64,000 bases of DNA from positions 124,001-188,000 of the forward strand of contig NZ_JACJQY010000005.1 in assembly GCF_014696925.1 (NCBI RefSeq). The letters run 5' to 3'. Below, in pieces: positions 54,698-62,638 of this stretch; position 1 is the first letter of the stretch, and each line of letters opens with the position of its first letter. Made by a program: the position numbers and the translations under genes. This DNA comes from Phormidium tenue FACHB-1050 (lineage in GTDB: Bacteria; Cyanobacteriota; Cyanobacteriia; Pseudanabaenales; Pseudanabaenaceae). The notes under the pieces are model-generated. The model worked only from the letters and a program-made list of their open reading frames with translations, had not been told where the DNA came from and did no database searches.

Positions 54698-54742
54698 CAA
54701 AAAGATGAGTGGCGGCGCTTCGCGCCGCCACTCATCTTTTTG
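54698..54742. repeat. GC-rich hairpin repeat
   Basis: A perfect 21-bp stem beginning CAAAAAGATGAGTGGCGG, loop TTC. Shares the AAAAGATGAGTGGCGGC arm with 55081-55139. Confidence 0.9.
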
Positions 54743-54797
54743 GTTTTGATTTTTGTCCGAGCTATCTTTTACATTGCTATATTTTGATGAAAATATT

Positions 54798-55046
54798 TTA
54801 AGTTGGAACCAGTTCCCCAGGGCGTAATTTCATCCATTTTCCCAACTCTTGTGTAAAACTCTCACAACCGACCACATCCCATTCCATTTGAATGTCTTCA
54901 GACTCAGTACGGATATTGACATTAATCGTTGGTGAGGTTGCTTCAAAGTCTGGATGATTTGTCAAATGTGGTTGCAGATGTAGTGATTCAACAGAGTGAT
55001 AGGTGGTGCAGCGATCGACATAGGTGCAATTGATGCAGATGCACAT
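54798..55046 (-). CDS. ycf34: Ycf34-like Fe-S protein
   Basis: An 82-residue cyanobacterial/plastid Ycf34 family protein. The cysteine-rich start MCICINCTYVDRCTTYH can hold an iron-sulfur cluster, and the tail QMEWDVVGCESFTQELGKW is conserved. Ycf34 has been linked to Fe-S-dependent redox balance in photosynthetic electron transport. Confidence 0.93.
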   Translation of the reverse strand: MCICINCTYVDRCTTYHSVESLHLQPHLTNHPDFEATSPTINVNIRTESEDIQMEWDVVGCESFTQELGKWMKLRPGELVPT

Positions 55047-55080
55047 GGCAGTTATACCTAATTCATGGGGCTATCTTAAC

Positions 55081-55139
55081 AAAAAAGCCAAAAGATGAGT
55101 GGCGGCACTGCGTGCCGCCACTCATCTTTTGGCTTTTTT
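55081..55139. repeat. GC-rich hairpin repeat
   Basis: A perfect 27-bp stem beginning AAAAAAGCCAAAAGATGAG, loop CTGCG. The inner arm AAAAGATGAGTGGCGGC is identical to 54698. Confidence 0.9.
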
Positions 55140-55202
55140 GAAAGCAATGTTTTGACAGCAATATGTTGTTTTCATCTCTGACAGCGATTACCAATCCAAC
55201 CA

Positions 55203-55253
55203 CAAGAAATAATTTAAAAGGGTTGCAAAGCAACCCTTTTAAATTATTTCTTG
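55203..55253. repeat. framed hairpin family member R3 (inverted)
   Basis: A perfect 24-bp stem beginning CAAGAAATAATTTAAAAGGG, loop AAA. Read on the minus strand, its flanks (GCGATTTGCGCCCAAACCC and TTGGTAATCGCTG) match R1, R2 and R4. Confidence 0.9.
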
Positions 55254-55363
55254 GTTTGGGTTTGGGCGCAAATCGCTGGATGGTGCTGAAAACAACATAT
55301 CGGTTTGCTATACAATACCTACTAGCAGTTATAAATCCTTAATAATTTGTTGCATTAAACATT

Positions 55364-55582
55364 ATGGCTCTGAAGAAAGGCACACTCGTTCGCGCTATTC
55401 GTGAAAAATTAGAAAATAGCCCTGAGGCAATGGCAAATGATACTCGCTGGTCTTCTTACCTATTTGAAACATGGGGAGAAGTATTGGAGTTTCGTGGTGA
55501 TTATGTCCAAATTAAATTTGGTAAAGTGCCAACCCCTGCAATCTGGCTACACAAGGATCAACTAGAAGAACAAGCTGCTTAA
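55364..55582 (+). CDS. ndhO: NAD(P)H-quinone oxidoreductase subunit O
   Basis: A 72-residue oxygenic-phototroph-specific subunit of the NDH-1 complex, which runs cyclic electron flow. Landmarks: [41 protein letters not shown] and [19 protein letters not shown]. Full length for the family. Confidence 0.96.
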   Translation: MALKKGTLVRAIREKLENSPEAMANDTRWSSYLFETWGEVLEFRGDYVQIKFGKVPTPAIWLHKDQLEEQAA

Positions 55583-55609
55583 TCATTTACAGCGCTTTGC
55601 GCTCAAACC

Positions 55610-55660
55610 CAAAAGATCCTTTGAGACTGTCGCTTCGCAACAGTCTCAAAGGATCTTTTG
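55610..55660. repeat. framed hairpin family member R4
   Basis: A perfect 21-bp stem beginning CAAAAGATCCTTTGAGACTG, loop CGCTTCGCA. Left flank CTTTGCGCTCAAACC and right flank TTATCGGTAATT match the family. Just downstream of ndhO. Confidence 0.9.
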
Positions 55661-55696
55661 TAGTTCATTTTATCGGTAATTTAGCAATCCTAAATA

Positions 55697-55737
55697 GGTT
55701 ATGAGAGTGCGCCCCGAAGGGGTGCACTCTCATAACC
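55697..55737. repeat. hairpin
   Basis: A 19-bp stem (GGTTATGAGAGTGCGCCCC) with loop GAA and one mismatch, upstream of surE. Confidence 0.7.
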
Positions 55738-55795
55738 CTCCAAATCTTACAAATCATTTAGGATCGCTATTGCTGTAAGAATATATTTAAAAAAC

Positions 55796-56491
55796 ATGAC
55801 AATTATTTTGACCAATGACGATGGCATTGATGCTGAAGGGATTTGGTCTTTGCAGCAAGCTACAGAACTGGTATTTGGAACTAAAGGGGCGATCGCTGCA
55901 CCAATCCGAGAATATTCAGGATGCGGACATCAAGTCACTACCCATGCACCGATCGCAATTTCTCAACGTGACGAACATGCCTATGCCATTGATGGTTCTC
56001 CTGCGGACTGTGTAAGGGTGGCGATCGCGCATTTGTACAGCGATGTGAAACTGGTACTATCGGGCATCAATCATGGCGGTAATATGGGCGTGGATGTCTA
56101 TATGTCGGGGACAGTAGCAGCAGTGCGCGAAGCAGCTTTTCATAATGTTCCTGCGATCGCTATTTCCCATTATCGCGATCGGCGCAGAGAGTTTGACTGG
56201 AATTGGGCAGCCGAGACTTCTGCTAGGGTAATTAAGCAACTGTTAGAAATTCAACTTCCACCGCAGTCCTATTGGAATGTGAATTTGCCGCATTTAGAAG
56301 TTGAAGATTTGGGCAAGAGTCCTGAGATTGTATTTTGCGAAAAGTCGAGTCAGCCATTGCCATTGGGGTTTAAAGTCGATGGCGATCGCGTAACTTATGC
56401 AGGTCGTTACAATCTTCGCGATCGCGCTCCCAATACCGATGTTGATGTCTGCTTCTCTGGCAAAATTTCTGTCACCCAAATGGGTGTTTAG
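55796..56491 (+). CDS. surE: 5'/3'-nucleotidase SurE
   Basis: Removes phosphate from nucleoside monophosphates. The 231-residue protein starts TIILTNDDGIDAEGI with the metal-binding Asp pair, then REYSGCGHQVT, AIDGSPADCVRVA and VLSGINHGGNMGVDVYMSGT, all SurE landmarks. Its stop codon lies in the arm of the following hairpin. Confidence 0.96.
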   Translation: MTIILTNDDGIDAEGIWSLQQATELVFGTKGAIAAPIREYSGCGHQVTTHAPIAISQRDEHAYAIDGSPADCVRVAIAHLYSDVKLVLSGINHGGNMGVDVYMSGTVAAVREAAFHNVPAIAISHYRDRRREFDWNWAAETSARVIKQLLEIQLPPQSYWNVNLPHLEVEDLGKSPEIVFCEKSSQPLPLGFKVDGDRVTYAGRYNLRDRAPNTDVDVCFSGKISVTQMGV

Positions 56492-56530
56492 CTATGTTTC
56501 CCCGCCAAAGGAGGGGAAACATAGCTAAAC
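56486..56530 (+). terminator. surE terminator hairpin embedding the stop codon
   Basis: GTTTAGCTATGTTTCCCC (including the last codon and TAG of surE) pairs exactly with its complement around a 9-nt loop. Confidence 0.85.
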
Positions 56531-56634
56531 AACTCGCTTTCTTGAAAAACGCTATATTTTATAAAACAGATAAATATGGTTATATCCCTTGTTTTAAGTT
56601 ACAAATTAACAGAGTAATTTAGATTTTCAAGAAT

Positions 56635-56844
56635 ATGAACACAAAACTTGTCGAGTCAATTATCCAGATTGTTTTGTCCTTTAACAAAGAAGAACAGGAC
56701 TATTTTACAGAAAGATTATTTCATTCCTTGTCTGAACCATCCACCCATGAATTAACACTTATGGCTCAAAATGGTAAATCTTTGGACTTTCTAGATGATG
56801 AGCCAGACTTATATACCCTTGCAGATGGAGAGCCAGTCTCGTGA
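56635..56844 (+). CDS. small antitoxin-like protein
   Basis: A 69-residue acidic protein (KLVESIIQIVLSFNKEEQDYF, then SLDFLDDEPDLYTLADGEPV). It ends with GTGA overlapping the next gene's start, the usual spacing for the antitoxin of a MazF pair. The family is not clearly recognised; the role is assigned from position and size. Confidence 0.7.
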   Translation: MNTKLVESIIQIVLSFNKEEQDYFTERLFHSLSEPSTHELTLMAQNGKSLDFLDDEPDLYTLADGEPVS

Positions 56845-57179
56845 ATAAGGGAGATATCGTTTTAGTCCCATTCCCCTTTACAGATCTAAGTCAAACAAAA
56901 CTGCGCCCTGCGATCGTTTTATGGGCTGATTCAAGAAATAATGATGTAACACTATGTTTCATATCTTCACAAGGTGTTGAGAATCTGAATGAAGGAGAAT
57001 TTAGACTTAATCCAACCGATGAAGAATTTCAAGGTACAGGTTTAAAAGTTGCTTCTAAGGTAAGAGTTACGAGAATTGCGACAATCGAGCGAGGGCTGAT
57101 TGCCAGACGATTAGGAAAACTAGGCAATCGACAAACTCAACAGTTGAATTTAGCTTTAATTAATGCATTTAAGCTTTGA
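56841..57179 (+). CDS. MazF/PemK family toxin
   Basis: A 112-residue PemK/MazF-fold protein: KGDIVLVPFPFTDLSQTKLRPAIVL (with the conserved arginine-proline loop), CFISSQ, and SKVRVTRIATIERGLIARRLGKL. The start is a GTG within the antitoxin stop. MazF-type toxins cut mRNA at short sequences; the site here is unknown. Confidence 0.88.
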   Translation: MNKGDIVLVPFPFTDLSQTKLRPAIVLWADSRNNDVTLCFISSQGVENLNEGEFRLNPTDEEFQGTGLKVASKVRVTRIATIERGLIARRLGKLGNRQTQQLNLALINAFKL

Positions 57180-57236
57180 AAATGATTTGGTAAGTTGGCT
57201 GGGTGGATAGATTTTTTGAGCGATCGCCCTTGGCGG

Positions 57237-57273
57237 AAAATGGGAAGAATCGCTAAGCGATTCTTCCCATTTT
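57237..57273. terminator. hairpin terminator of rtcB
   Basis: AAAATGGGAAGAATCGC, loop TAA, exact complement, eight bases before the stop codon of the minus-strand rtcB gene. Confidence 0.75.
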
Positions 57274-57280
57274 TCTCTAT

Positions 57281-58462
57281 TTACCCCTTAACACAGACAA
57301 TCTGCTTCAAAGTCGCAACTACTTCTACTAGATCAGATTGCTGATTCATCACTTGCTCAATTGGTTTATAAGCCGCAGGAATCTCATCAATGATGCCAGT
57401 ATCCTTGCGACACTCAATGCCCTGAGTCTGCTGAATTAAGTCATCTAAAGTGAATTGATCCTTCGCCTTACTCCGCGATAGCAAACGCCCAGCCCCGTGA
57501 GAACAGGAGCAATAACTTTCGGCATTACTTTTTCCTTTGACAATGAAAGACTTCGCTCCCATTGATCCAGGAATAATTCCGTAGTCCTCAGTTCTTGCCC
57601 TTACTGCACCTTTGCGAGTGACATAGACATGTTCTCCAAAATGAGTTTCTTTTTCTGCATAGTTATGATGACAGTTTACAGTTAGTAAAGGCTTCACAGG
57701 CTTACCGCCGCTAGCAAACTTCTCGATGATCTTCTTAAATCTTGCCATCATGACATCGCGATTGAAACGTGCATATTCCTGCGCCCATTGCAAATCTCGC
57801 CAATAAGCTGCGAATTCAGAAGTACCCGCAATAAAATAAGCAAGATCCTTATCAGGCAAAGAATTTTCCGCTAACCGTGCGAGATTTTTGGCTGTATCGA
57901 TATGTCTTTGAGCCAGCATATTGCCAATATTTCGAGAACCAGAATGAAGCATCAGCCACACTTGATTATCTGTATCTATGCAAACCTCTATGAAGTGATT
58001 ACCTCCACCTAGAGAACCCATTTGCTTCATCGCTTTACCTTCCAGATGTTGAACTCCTGAATGTAATTCGCGGAATTCTCGCCATCCTTGCCAATTTAGC
58101 ACTGGTTTTTCAACTTCCTTATTGTCATTAAAACCTACGGGGATTGCAGTTTCTATTTCTAAACGAATTTGCTTAAGCTTACCTTCTAGTTGTTCATAAA
58201 GAAATGGAGTCTTAATTGCTGCCATGCCACAGCCAATGTCTACGCCTACCGCCGCAGGTACGATCGCTTCTTTAGTGGCAATCACAGAACCAACGAGAGC
58301 GCCCTTACCGAGATGTACGTCAGGCATGAGGGCTACATGCTTAAACACAAATGGCAAGGATGCAACATTTTTTGCCATTTTGGTTTCTTCATAACCTAGA
58401 TCATGATCAGCCCAAGACAAGACAGGCTTGGGTGTTGAGATATTTAACTGTTGATAAGGCAT
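57281..58462 (-). CDS. rtcB: RtcB-type RNA ligase
   Basis: A 393-residue RtcB, which joins RNA ends bearing 2',3'-cyclic or 3'-phosphates with GTP and manganese. Metal-site motifs seen: VGVDIGCGM, MGSLGGGNHFIE, HSGSRNIG and NCHHNYAEKE. The GMP-accepting histidine is in SCSHGAGR. The ATG at 58462 was chosen; the frame can be extended to 58507, but that would run through the 34-bp palindrome. The palindrome 9 bases upstream may be an operator. Confidence 0.95.
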   Translation of the reverse strand: MPYQQLNISTPKPVLSWADHDLGYEETKMAKNVASLPFVFKHVALMPDVHLGKGALVGSVIATKEAIVPAAVGVDIGCGMAAIKTPFLYEQLEGKLKQIRLEIETAIPVGFNDNKEVEKPVLNWQGWREFRELHSGVQHLEGKAMKQMGSLGGGNHFIEVCIDTDNQVWLMLHSGSRNIGNMLAQRHIDTAKNLARLAENSLPDKDLAYFIAGTSEFAAYWRDLQWAQEYARFNRDVMMARFKKIIEKFASGGKPVKPLLTVNCHHNYAEKETHFGEHVYVTRKGAVRARTEDYGIIPGSMGAKSFIVKGKSNAESYCSCSHGAGRLLSRSKAKDQFTLDDLIQQTQGIECRKDTGIIDEIPAAYKPIEQVMNQQSDLVEVVATLKQIVCVKG

Positions 58463-58470
58463 AGTCTTAA

Positions 58471-58504
58471 TTTCATATTGTAGTATGCATACTACAATAT
58501 GAAA
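58471..58504. promoter_or_regulatory. 34-bp perfect palindrome upstream of rtcB (candidate operator)
   Basis: TTTCATATTGTAGTATG and its exact complement abut with no loop, centred on TGCA. The nested TAGTATGCATACTA core and position 9 bases upstream of the start suggest a dimeric repressor site or a transcript hairpin. The cognate regulator is unknown. Confidence 0.65.
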
Positions 58505-58529
58505 CATAATCTCGCAATAGCATTAATCC

Positions 58530-58614
58530 CAAAAGTTCAGGGCAGCGCAAAGCGCAGCCCTGAACAAAGAAAGAGATGTTGCTTAGCAACATCTCTTTCT
58601 TCAGGATTAAATTT
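58530..58614. repeat. nested double hairpin between rtcB and desA
   Basis: Outer TTAATCC pairs with GGATTAA. Inside are AAGTTCAGGGC...GCCCTGAAC with loop GCGCAAAGCGC region and AAGAAAGAGATGTTGC, loop TTA, GCAACATCTCTTTCTT. Likely the desA terminator plus a repeat. Confidence 0.7.
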
Positions 58615-58622
58615 AATGCCAA

Positions 58623-59657
58623 CTAAACTGATTTAGCATCAACTTCAGAAAAGGTTTTGTAGCATTTTTCTGCGTCATAGATATGGCAGCGATCGCCTAT
58701 ATCCTTCATCAATTCCCAAGAAAACTTAGTTTTGTACAGATACTGTCCCCAATTCTCATCAAGAGACTTGTGCGCTAGACGCAAGTTATACGAAGGAATA
58801 CCTGTCGAAACATGGTGAGGTACATGCACATTAATATCGTGACATAGCCATTCTACCCAAGCAGGATAGTCGCAATGGACAGTTCCTGTTAGCTGATCGG
58901 TGGCAGCGTGCCATTTATCCTTATCTTTAAACTGGATATCTGGCATCGTGTGGTGAACAATCGTGAATGTACTCATCCAAAAGTGATAAACCAACCAAGG
59001 CATCAAAAAGAAATTGATGAATCCTAAGAAACCTGTGGTGTAAATCAAAACTGGAAAAGCGATCGCTGCAAAAGCGATAACCAAACGATAGGAAAACTTA
59101 ACTTGATCACGCTGACGCTCAGGATAAAGACTGGCATCAAAATGTAAGTTTGCCCAGTGAATAATTGAACCTATCCACCAAAATCGAGTACGGATTAGGC
59201 GATATACCCCAGAAATCAAACCTTTACCTTCTTCATATTCTTCAACGGTGAAAGGATACCAAGCATTGTCCTCGCCCATCTTATTGGTATGTAGATGATG
59301 GTGATCATGCTTGAAGCGCCAACCGTGAAAAGGGAAAATTAATGGCAAGAAAGCAATATGTCCTACAAGATCATTAATCCAAATTTTATTGGAGAAGGAA
59401 CGATGTCCGCAGTCATGACCAATTACGAACCAGCCTGTGAGAGCCGTACCTGTAAAGATCCAAGCAAAGGGTAACAAATACCAAGGAGAAAAAGCAATGC
59501 TGGCATAACCAAGCGCGGCGGTCGTTAAGGAAAATAAAACACTCAACCAAGCTCTGAGAGGTTTTTTCTCAAAGTATTCAGAAGGGATAGTTTTAATAAT
59601 GTCGCGGAGGGTCGTCTCAGGGGTAAGAGTGTGTGAGGAATTTTGTATGGCAACCAC
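58623..59657 (-). CDS. desA: acyl-lipid delta-12 fatty acid desaturase
   Basis: Puts the second double bond into membrane-lipid acyl chains, using ferredoxin. The 344-residue protein has the three histidine boxes HDCGH, HDHHH and HVPHH, and four hydrophobic helices (for example [20 protein letters not shown]). It matches the Synechocystis DesA pattern ([19 protein letters not shown]). It starts with a GTG that overlaps the previous gene's TAG (TAGTG), with GGAG nine bases upstream. Cold and light control of desA is known in other cyanobacteria. Confidence 0.93.
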   Translation of the reverse strand: MVAIQNSSHTLTPETTLRDIIKTIPSEYFEKKPLRAWLSVLFSLTTAALGYASIAFSPWYLLPFAWIFTGTALTGWFVIGHDCGHRSFSNKIWINDLVGHIAFLPLIFPFHGWRFKHDHHHLHTNKMGEDNAWYPFTVEEYEEGKGLISGVYRLIRTRFWWIGSIIHWANLHFDASLYPERQRDQVKFSYRLVIAFAAIAFPVLIYTTGFLGFINFFLMPWLVYHFWMSTFTIVHHTMPDIQFKDKDKWHAATDQLTGTVHCDYPAWVEWLCHDINVHVPHHVSTGIPSYNLRLAHKSLDENWGQYLYKTKFSWELMKDIGDRCHIYDAEKCYKTFSEVDAKSV

Positions 59658-59839
59658 TACTGAGCACTCCCTACTGTGGTCAGGCGTTGACGGCTCAAGC
59701 TTTGTAATTGCTGGAAAAGAACATCGATATCAGATTGCAATTCCGCCAGTTCGGCTTGAACTTCTTCGGAATATAACTTTTTAGCGGTTACGTTCAATGT
59801 AGAAATCTCTTTTGTTAGGGCTTCAGTTTGTTTGCTCAT
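59657..59839 (-). CDS. small coiled-coil protein upstream of desA
   Basis: A 60-residue, highly helical protein with heptad spacing ([38 protein letters not shown]). Its stop TAG overlaps the desA GTG by one base, so the two are coupled. Function unknown; conservation next to desA would be the test. Confidence 0.65.
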   Translation of the reverse strand: MSKQTEALTKEISTLNVTAKKLYSEEVQAELAELQSDIDVLFQQLQSLSRQRLTTVGSAQ

Positions 59840-60059
59840 ACTTCCTTTAAAACGCTTTTAAAACGTCGCGGTCACACCACAAAAATATTTATGCCTCAGA
59901 TTTTAGCTTATGTCATGTGTATTTTTGTATACCCATAAACATATCTAATGAGTAATTATACGGATTAGAATTTGATTAACTGTCACTTAGCACACAGACA
60001 ATGGTCTTAATCTCATTGTTCCCTCGCCCCAAAGTTAAGACTGCAAGTTGACCTATTTA

Positions 60060-60467
60060 TTAGTATTTCGTGCCAAGAGGTGTATCAGCAAAGAGGATGG
60101 GGGCGATCGCGGCGGCTGATCCGAGCCGATCATCGGCATATTCTTCGAGGCTATAGTACTGATCCATGCGATCGCATAGTCCTTCTGGACTCAGGCTCTG
60201 AATATTATGGCTAATGATATAGCTTTGAGCCGCAGAGCCGCGAAAGGCGGCAAAGGCTTCTTCACAATAGGCTTGCTTAGAATCTTGGGAAGCCGCCATC
60301 CAGTCAGAGCCATGCATATTACCACTGAGAATTGGTTGACCATGGGCGGGGATCACAGGACGACGTTCGGCAGCGATCGCTTGATAGGGTGAGGTCAAAA
60401 GGGTAAGGAGCAGGACTATAACTAAAACAAGTCTTGAAAGAACATGAAAATTAAAAATTTGAATCAT
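60060..60467 (-). CDS. secreted protein of unknown function
   Basis: A 135-residue protein with a clear signal peptide (LVLVIVLLLTLLTSPYQAIAA) and a small mature domain with two cysteines (YCEEAFAAFRG, GLCDRMDQYYSLEEYADD). No known family recognised. Confidence 0.75.
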   Translation of the reverse strand: MIQIFNFHVLSRLVLVIVLLLTLLTSPYQAIAAERRPVIPAHGQPILSGNMHGSDWMAASQDSKQAYCEEAFAAFRGSAAQSYIISHNIQSLSPEGLCDRMDQYYSLEEYADDRLGSAAAIAPILFADTPLGTKY

Positions 60468-60714
60468 AATTTACTCGAAGTCTAGCTAAAAAGTCGTTAA
60501 GGTTTGATAACATTTCCTGATTAATCGCACTTAACATATCAAAATAGTAAGCGTAATATTATCGAATAGGTTGTATTGTCTGATCTCTGGGGATTCTTTA
60601 GCTTCTTGATAAATCCTCCTCCCTGATTATTTCGTTAAACTCATGTTGTTTACGATACAGAAAAAATTCACCTCTCCTAGTTCATCAAATTTACTAAATT
60701 TTCTAGCCCGCCAA

Positions 60715-60984
60715 ATGTCCGAACACTATCTAAATCATCCTACTTTTGGCTTGCTATCTCGCTTATGTAGGGTAGATGAGTTTCGTAGTTTGTTTACCAC
60801 TCTCTACGCACAAAGGTTGTTTTTCCTAATTACTACTGGTCCTGATGGCGTTCAATTTGAGCCTGTCTCACGAGCAGATGCCAAACTCATGGTCGAAAAC
60901 CAAATGCGATCACTGCGTCGTGGTGGATCTGATACTGATCAAAAAAATCTCCAACACATATATAAGCGAACTTTTTCCCAATGA
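60715..60984 (+). CDS. pipX: PII-interacting protein X
   Basis: Binds PII (GlnB) and the nitrogen regulator NtcA, acting as a coactivator. The 89-residue protein starts MSEHYLNHPTFGLLSRLC and has TTLYAQRLFFLITTGPDGV and FEPVSRADAKLMVENQMR, matching PipX with the exact family length. The longer frame (from 60643) adds 24 residues with no family match. It overlaps ispE by four bases. Confidence 0.9.
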   Translation: MSEHYLNHPTFGLLSRLCRVDEFRSLFTTLYAQRLFFLITTGPDGVQFEPVSRADAKLMVENQMRSLRRGGSDTDQKNLQHIYKRTFSQ

Positions 60985-61889
60985 CCTCGCGTATTTCTCT
61001 CAAGGCTGCGGCAAAAATTAATCTCTATCTCGAGATCACGGGGAATCGTGCTGATGGTTACCACGATCTAGTGATGATTTTGCAGAGTATCGATCTATGC
61101 GATCGCGTTGATATTCGTAAAATCGGTACAGATGAAATTCAAATCCTTTGTACTAACCCTGAAGTACCTTGCGATCGCTCCAATCTGGCTTACAAAGCTG
61201 CTGCTTTGATGCAAAGCCTCTACCCAGAGATTGGGGGCATGGAGATTGCGATCGACAAGAAAATTCCGATGGGGGCTGGTTTAGCTGGTGGTTCAGCTAA
61301 TGCCGCCGCAGTTTTTGTGGGGATTGATCGCCTTTGGGATTTGGGACTCACCCAGTCGCAGATTTGTGATTTTGCGGCTCAGTTAGGTTCTGATATTCCC
61401 TTCTGTGTTTCTGGTGGCACGGCTTTAGCCACAGGTCGTGGTGAAGTGCTTTCACCTTTGCCCGATCTCACAGATTTAGTCTTAGTAATTTGCAAGCCCC
61501 GCCAAATTGCGATCGCGACTGCATGGGCTTATCAAACTTTCCGAAAGCTGGAGTTGCTCGCCACGAGTCAAGTCAAAAATCAAAATCTCTCTAGTCAAAT
61601 CGTGGCAGCAATTGCTTCTGGTGGTGAGTCTGCACCTCATAAAATTGGGCGCTTACTGTACAACGATCTCGAACGAGTAGTATTGCCTCAGTATCCTGCA
61701 ATTGCTGAACTAAAAAATAAATTGCTAGATCAAGAATGTCTTGGTGCAATGATGTCTGGTTCAGGATCAACAGTATTTGCGATTGCGCCCGATCTAGATC
61801 GTGCTCAGCAAATTGCTGAGGCTGTAAGAACCGATGACATTGATGTATGGGTAGTAAAGAGCTTAGTTAGATCAATCTTTGATGCTTGA
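60981..61889 (+). CDS. ispE: 4-diphosphocytidyl-2-C-methyl-D-erythritol kinase
   Basis: A GHMP kinase of the MEP isoprenoid pathway. The 302-residue protein has AAAKINLYLEITGNRADGYH, the ATP-binding IPMGAGLAGGSANAAA and the third motif LGAMMSGSGSTVFAI. It starts within the pipX stop (ATGA), so the two are coupled. Confidence 0.95.
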   Translation: MTSRISLKAAAKINLYLEITGNRADGYHDLVMILQSIDLCDRVDIRKIGTDEIQILCTNPEVPCDRSNLAYKAAALMQSLYPEIGGMEIAIDKKIPMGAGLAGGSANAAAVFVGIDRLWDLGLTQSQICDFAAQLGSDIPFCVSGGTALATGRGEVLSPLPDLTDLVLVICKPRQIAIATAWAYQTFRKLELLATSQVKNQNLSSQIVAAIASGGESAPHKIGRLLYNDLERVVLPQYPAIAELKNKLLDQECLGAMMSGSGSTVFAIAPDLDRAQQIAEAVRTDDIDVWVVKSLVRSIFDA

Positions 61890-61911
61890 TCACAGACAAG
61901 GGGCTTAACAT

Positions 61912-61942
61912 ATTTGTGGCGCAGCTTCGCCGCGCCACAAAT
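61912..61942. terminator. bidirectional hairpin between ispE and the Crp-type gene
   Basis: ATTTGTGGCGC pairs with GCGCCACAAAT around a 9-nt loop. Confidence 0.65.
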
Positions 61943-61957
61943 AATCGGTTCTTTATT

Positions 61958-62638
61958 CTAATCGCTGGTATCTTGCAAGAGATCGCGATCTAATAACTCA
62001 ATCTGTGAACCATTGATCGTAATTAATCCTTCACTACTAAGACGGTAAAAAGCTCTAGATAGAGTCGCAGGAATCGTTCCTAAAGTTGCGGCTAATTGAG
62101 TTTTGGTGACATCCAGAGTTATGACATTAGCTCCACTTTCGCGATCGCTCAAATCCAATAAGTAGGACGCTAATCTTTGTGGCACATCTTTGCAAGAGAG
62201 TTCTTCGACCATATGCGCGAGTTTGCGTGAGTGATTTGCAATACTCATCAACATATTGATTGCGATCGCAGGATATTGGTGCAGTAAATCGAGAAAGGGA
62301 AGTCGAGGGAAGAAAATTAATTCTGTGTATTCCAAAGCGATCGCTGAGGCAGGGAAAGCTTTGCCATCGAGGGCGGGAACTTCTGCAAAGTAATCTTGCA
62401 CATTCAGCAAATGTAAGATGTGTTCTTTGCCATTAGCAGCCATTTTAAAAACCTTAACTCGTCCTGTGTAGACTATGAAAAATCCTGTTGCTTCACTATC
62501 TTGAAGGAAAATTGCTTCGCCTTTATCAAACTTTTGCAGTTGAGCAATTTGAGCTAAAGGAATGATTTGCTCTGGCGATAATCCTCGAAAAATTAGAATC
62601 GTCTGCAACCAATGGCTCAAGTCTAATTTGTTTAACAT
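61958..62638 (-). CDS. Crp/Fnr family transcriptional regulator
   Basis: A 226-residue regulator. The cyclic-nucleotide-binding-like domain is residues 10-125 (FDKGEAIFLQDSEATGFFIVY). The Crp-type winged helix has the recognition helix in TKTQLAATLGTIPATLSRAF. No FNR-like cysteine set is visible. The key cAMP-binding residues of CRP are not obvious, so the ligand is unknown. The ATG at 62638 follows GAGG by a short spacer. Confidence 0.9.
   Translation of the reverse strand: MLNKLDLSHWLQTILIFRGLSPEQIIPLAQIAQLQKFDKGEAIFLQDSEATGFFIVYTGRVKVFKMAANGKEHILHLLNVQDYFAEVPALDGKAFPASAIALEYTELIFFPRLPFLDLLHQYPAIAINMLMSIANHSRKLAHMVEELSCKDVPQRLASYLLDLSDRESGANVITLDVTKTQLAATLGTIPATLSRAFYRLSSEGLITINGSQIELLDRDLLQDTSD

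Larger units (their letters stand above)
55047..55363. other. 317-bp divergent gap with two hairpins
   Basis: No gene seen. It holds the GC-rich hairpin at 55081-55139 and framed hairpin R3 at 55203-55253; ndhO and ycf34 promoters should be here. Confidence 0.65.

Noticed and set aside
58463-58507. Longer rtcB start
   Set aside because: Fifteen extra residues encoded by the palindrome; the family begins near MPYQQL.
60643-60714. Longer pipX start
   Set aside because: The 24 extra residues are not in the family and the shorter form matches the known 89-residue length, although no strong RBS is seen for it.
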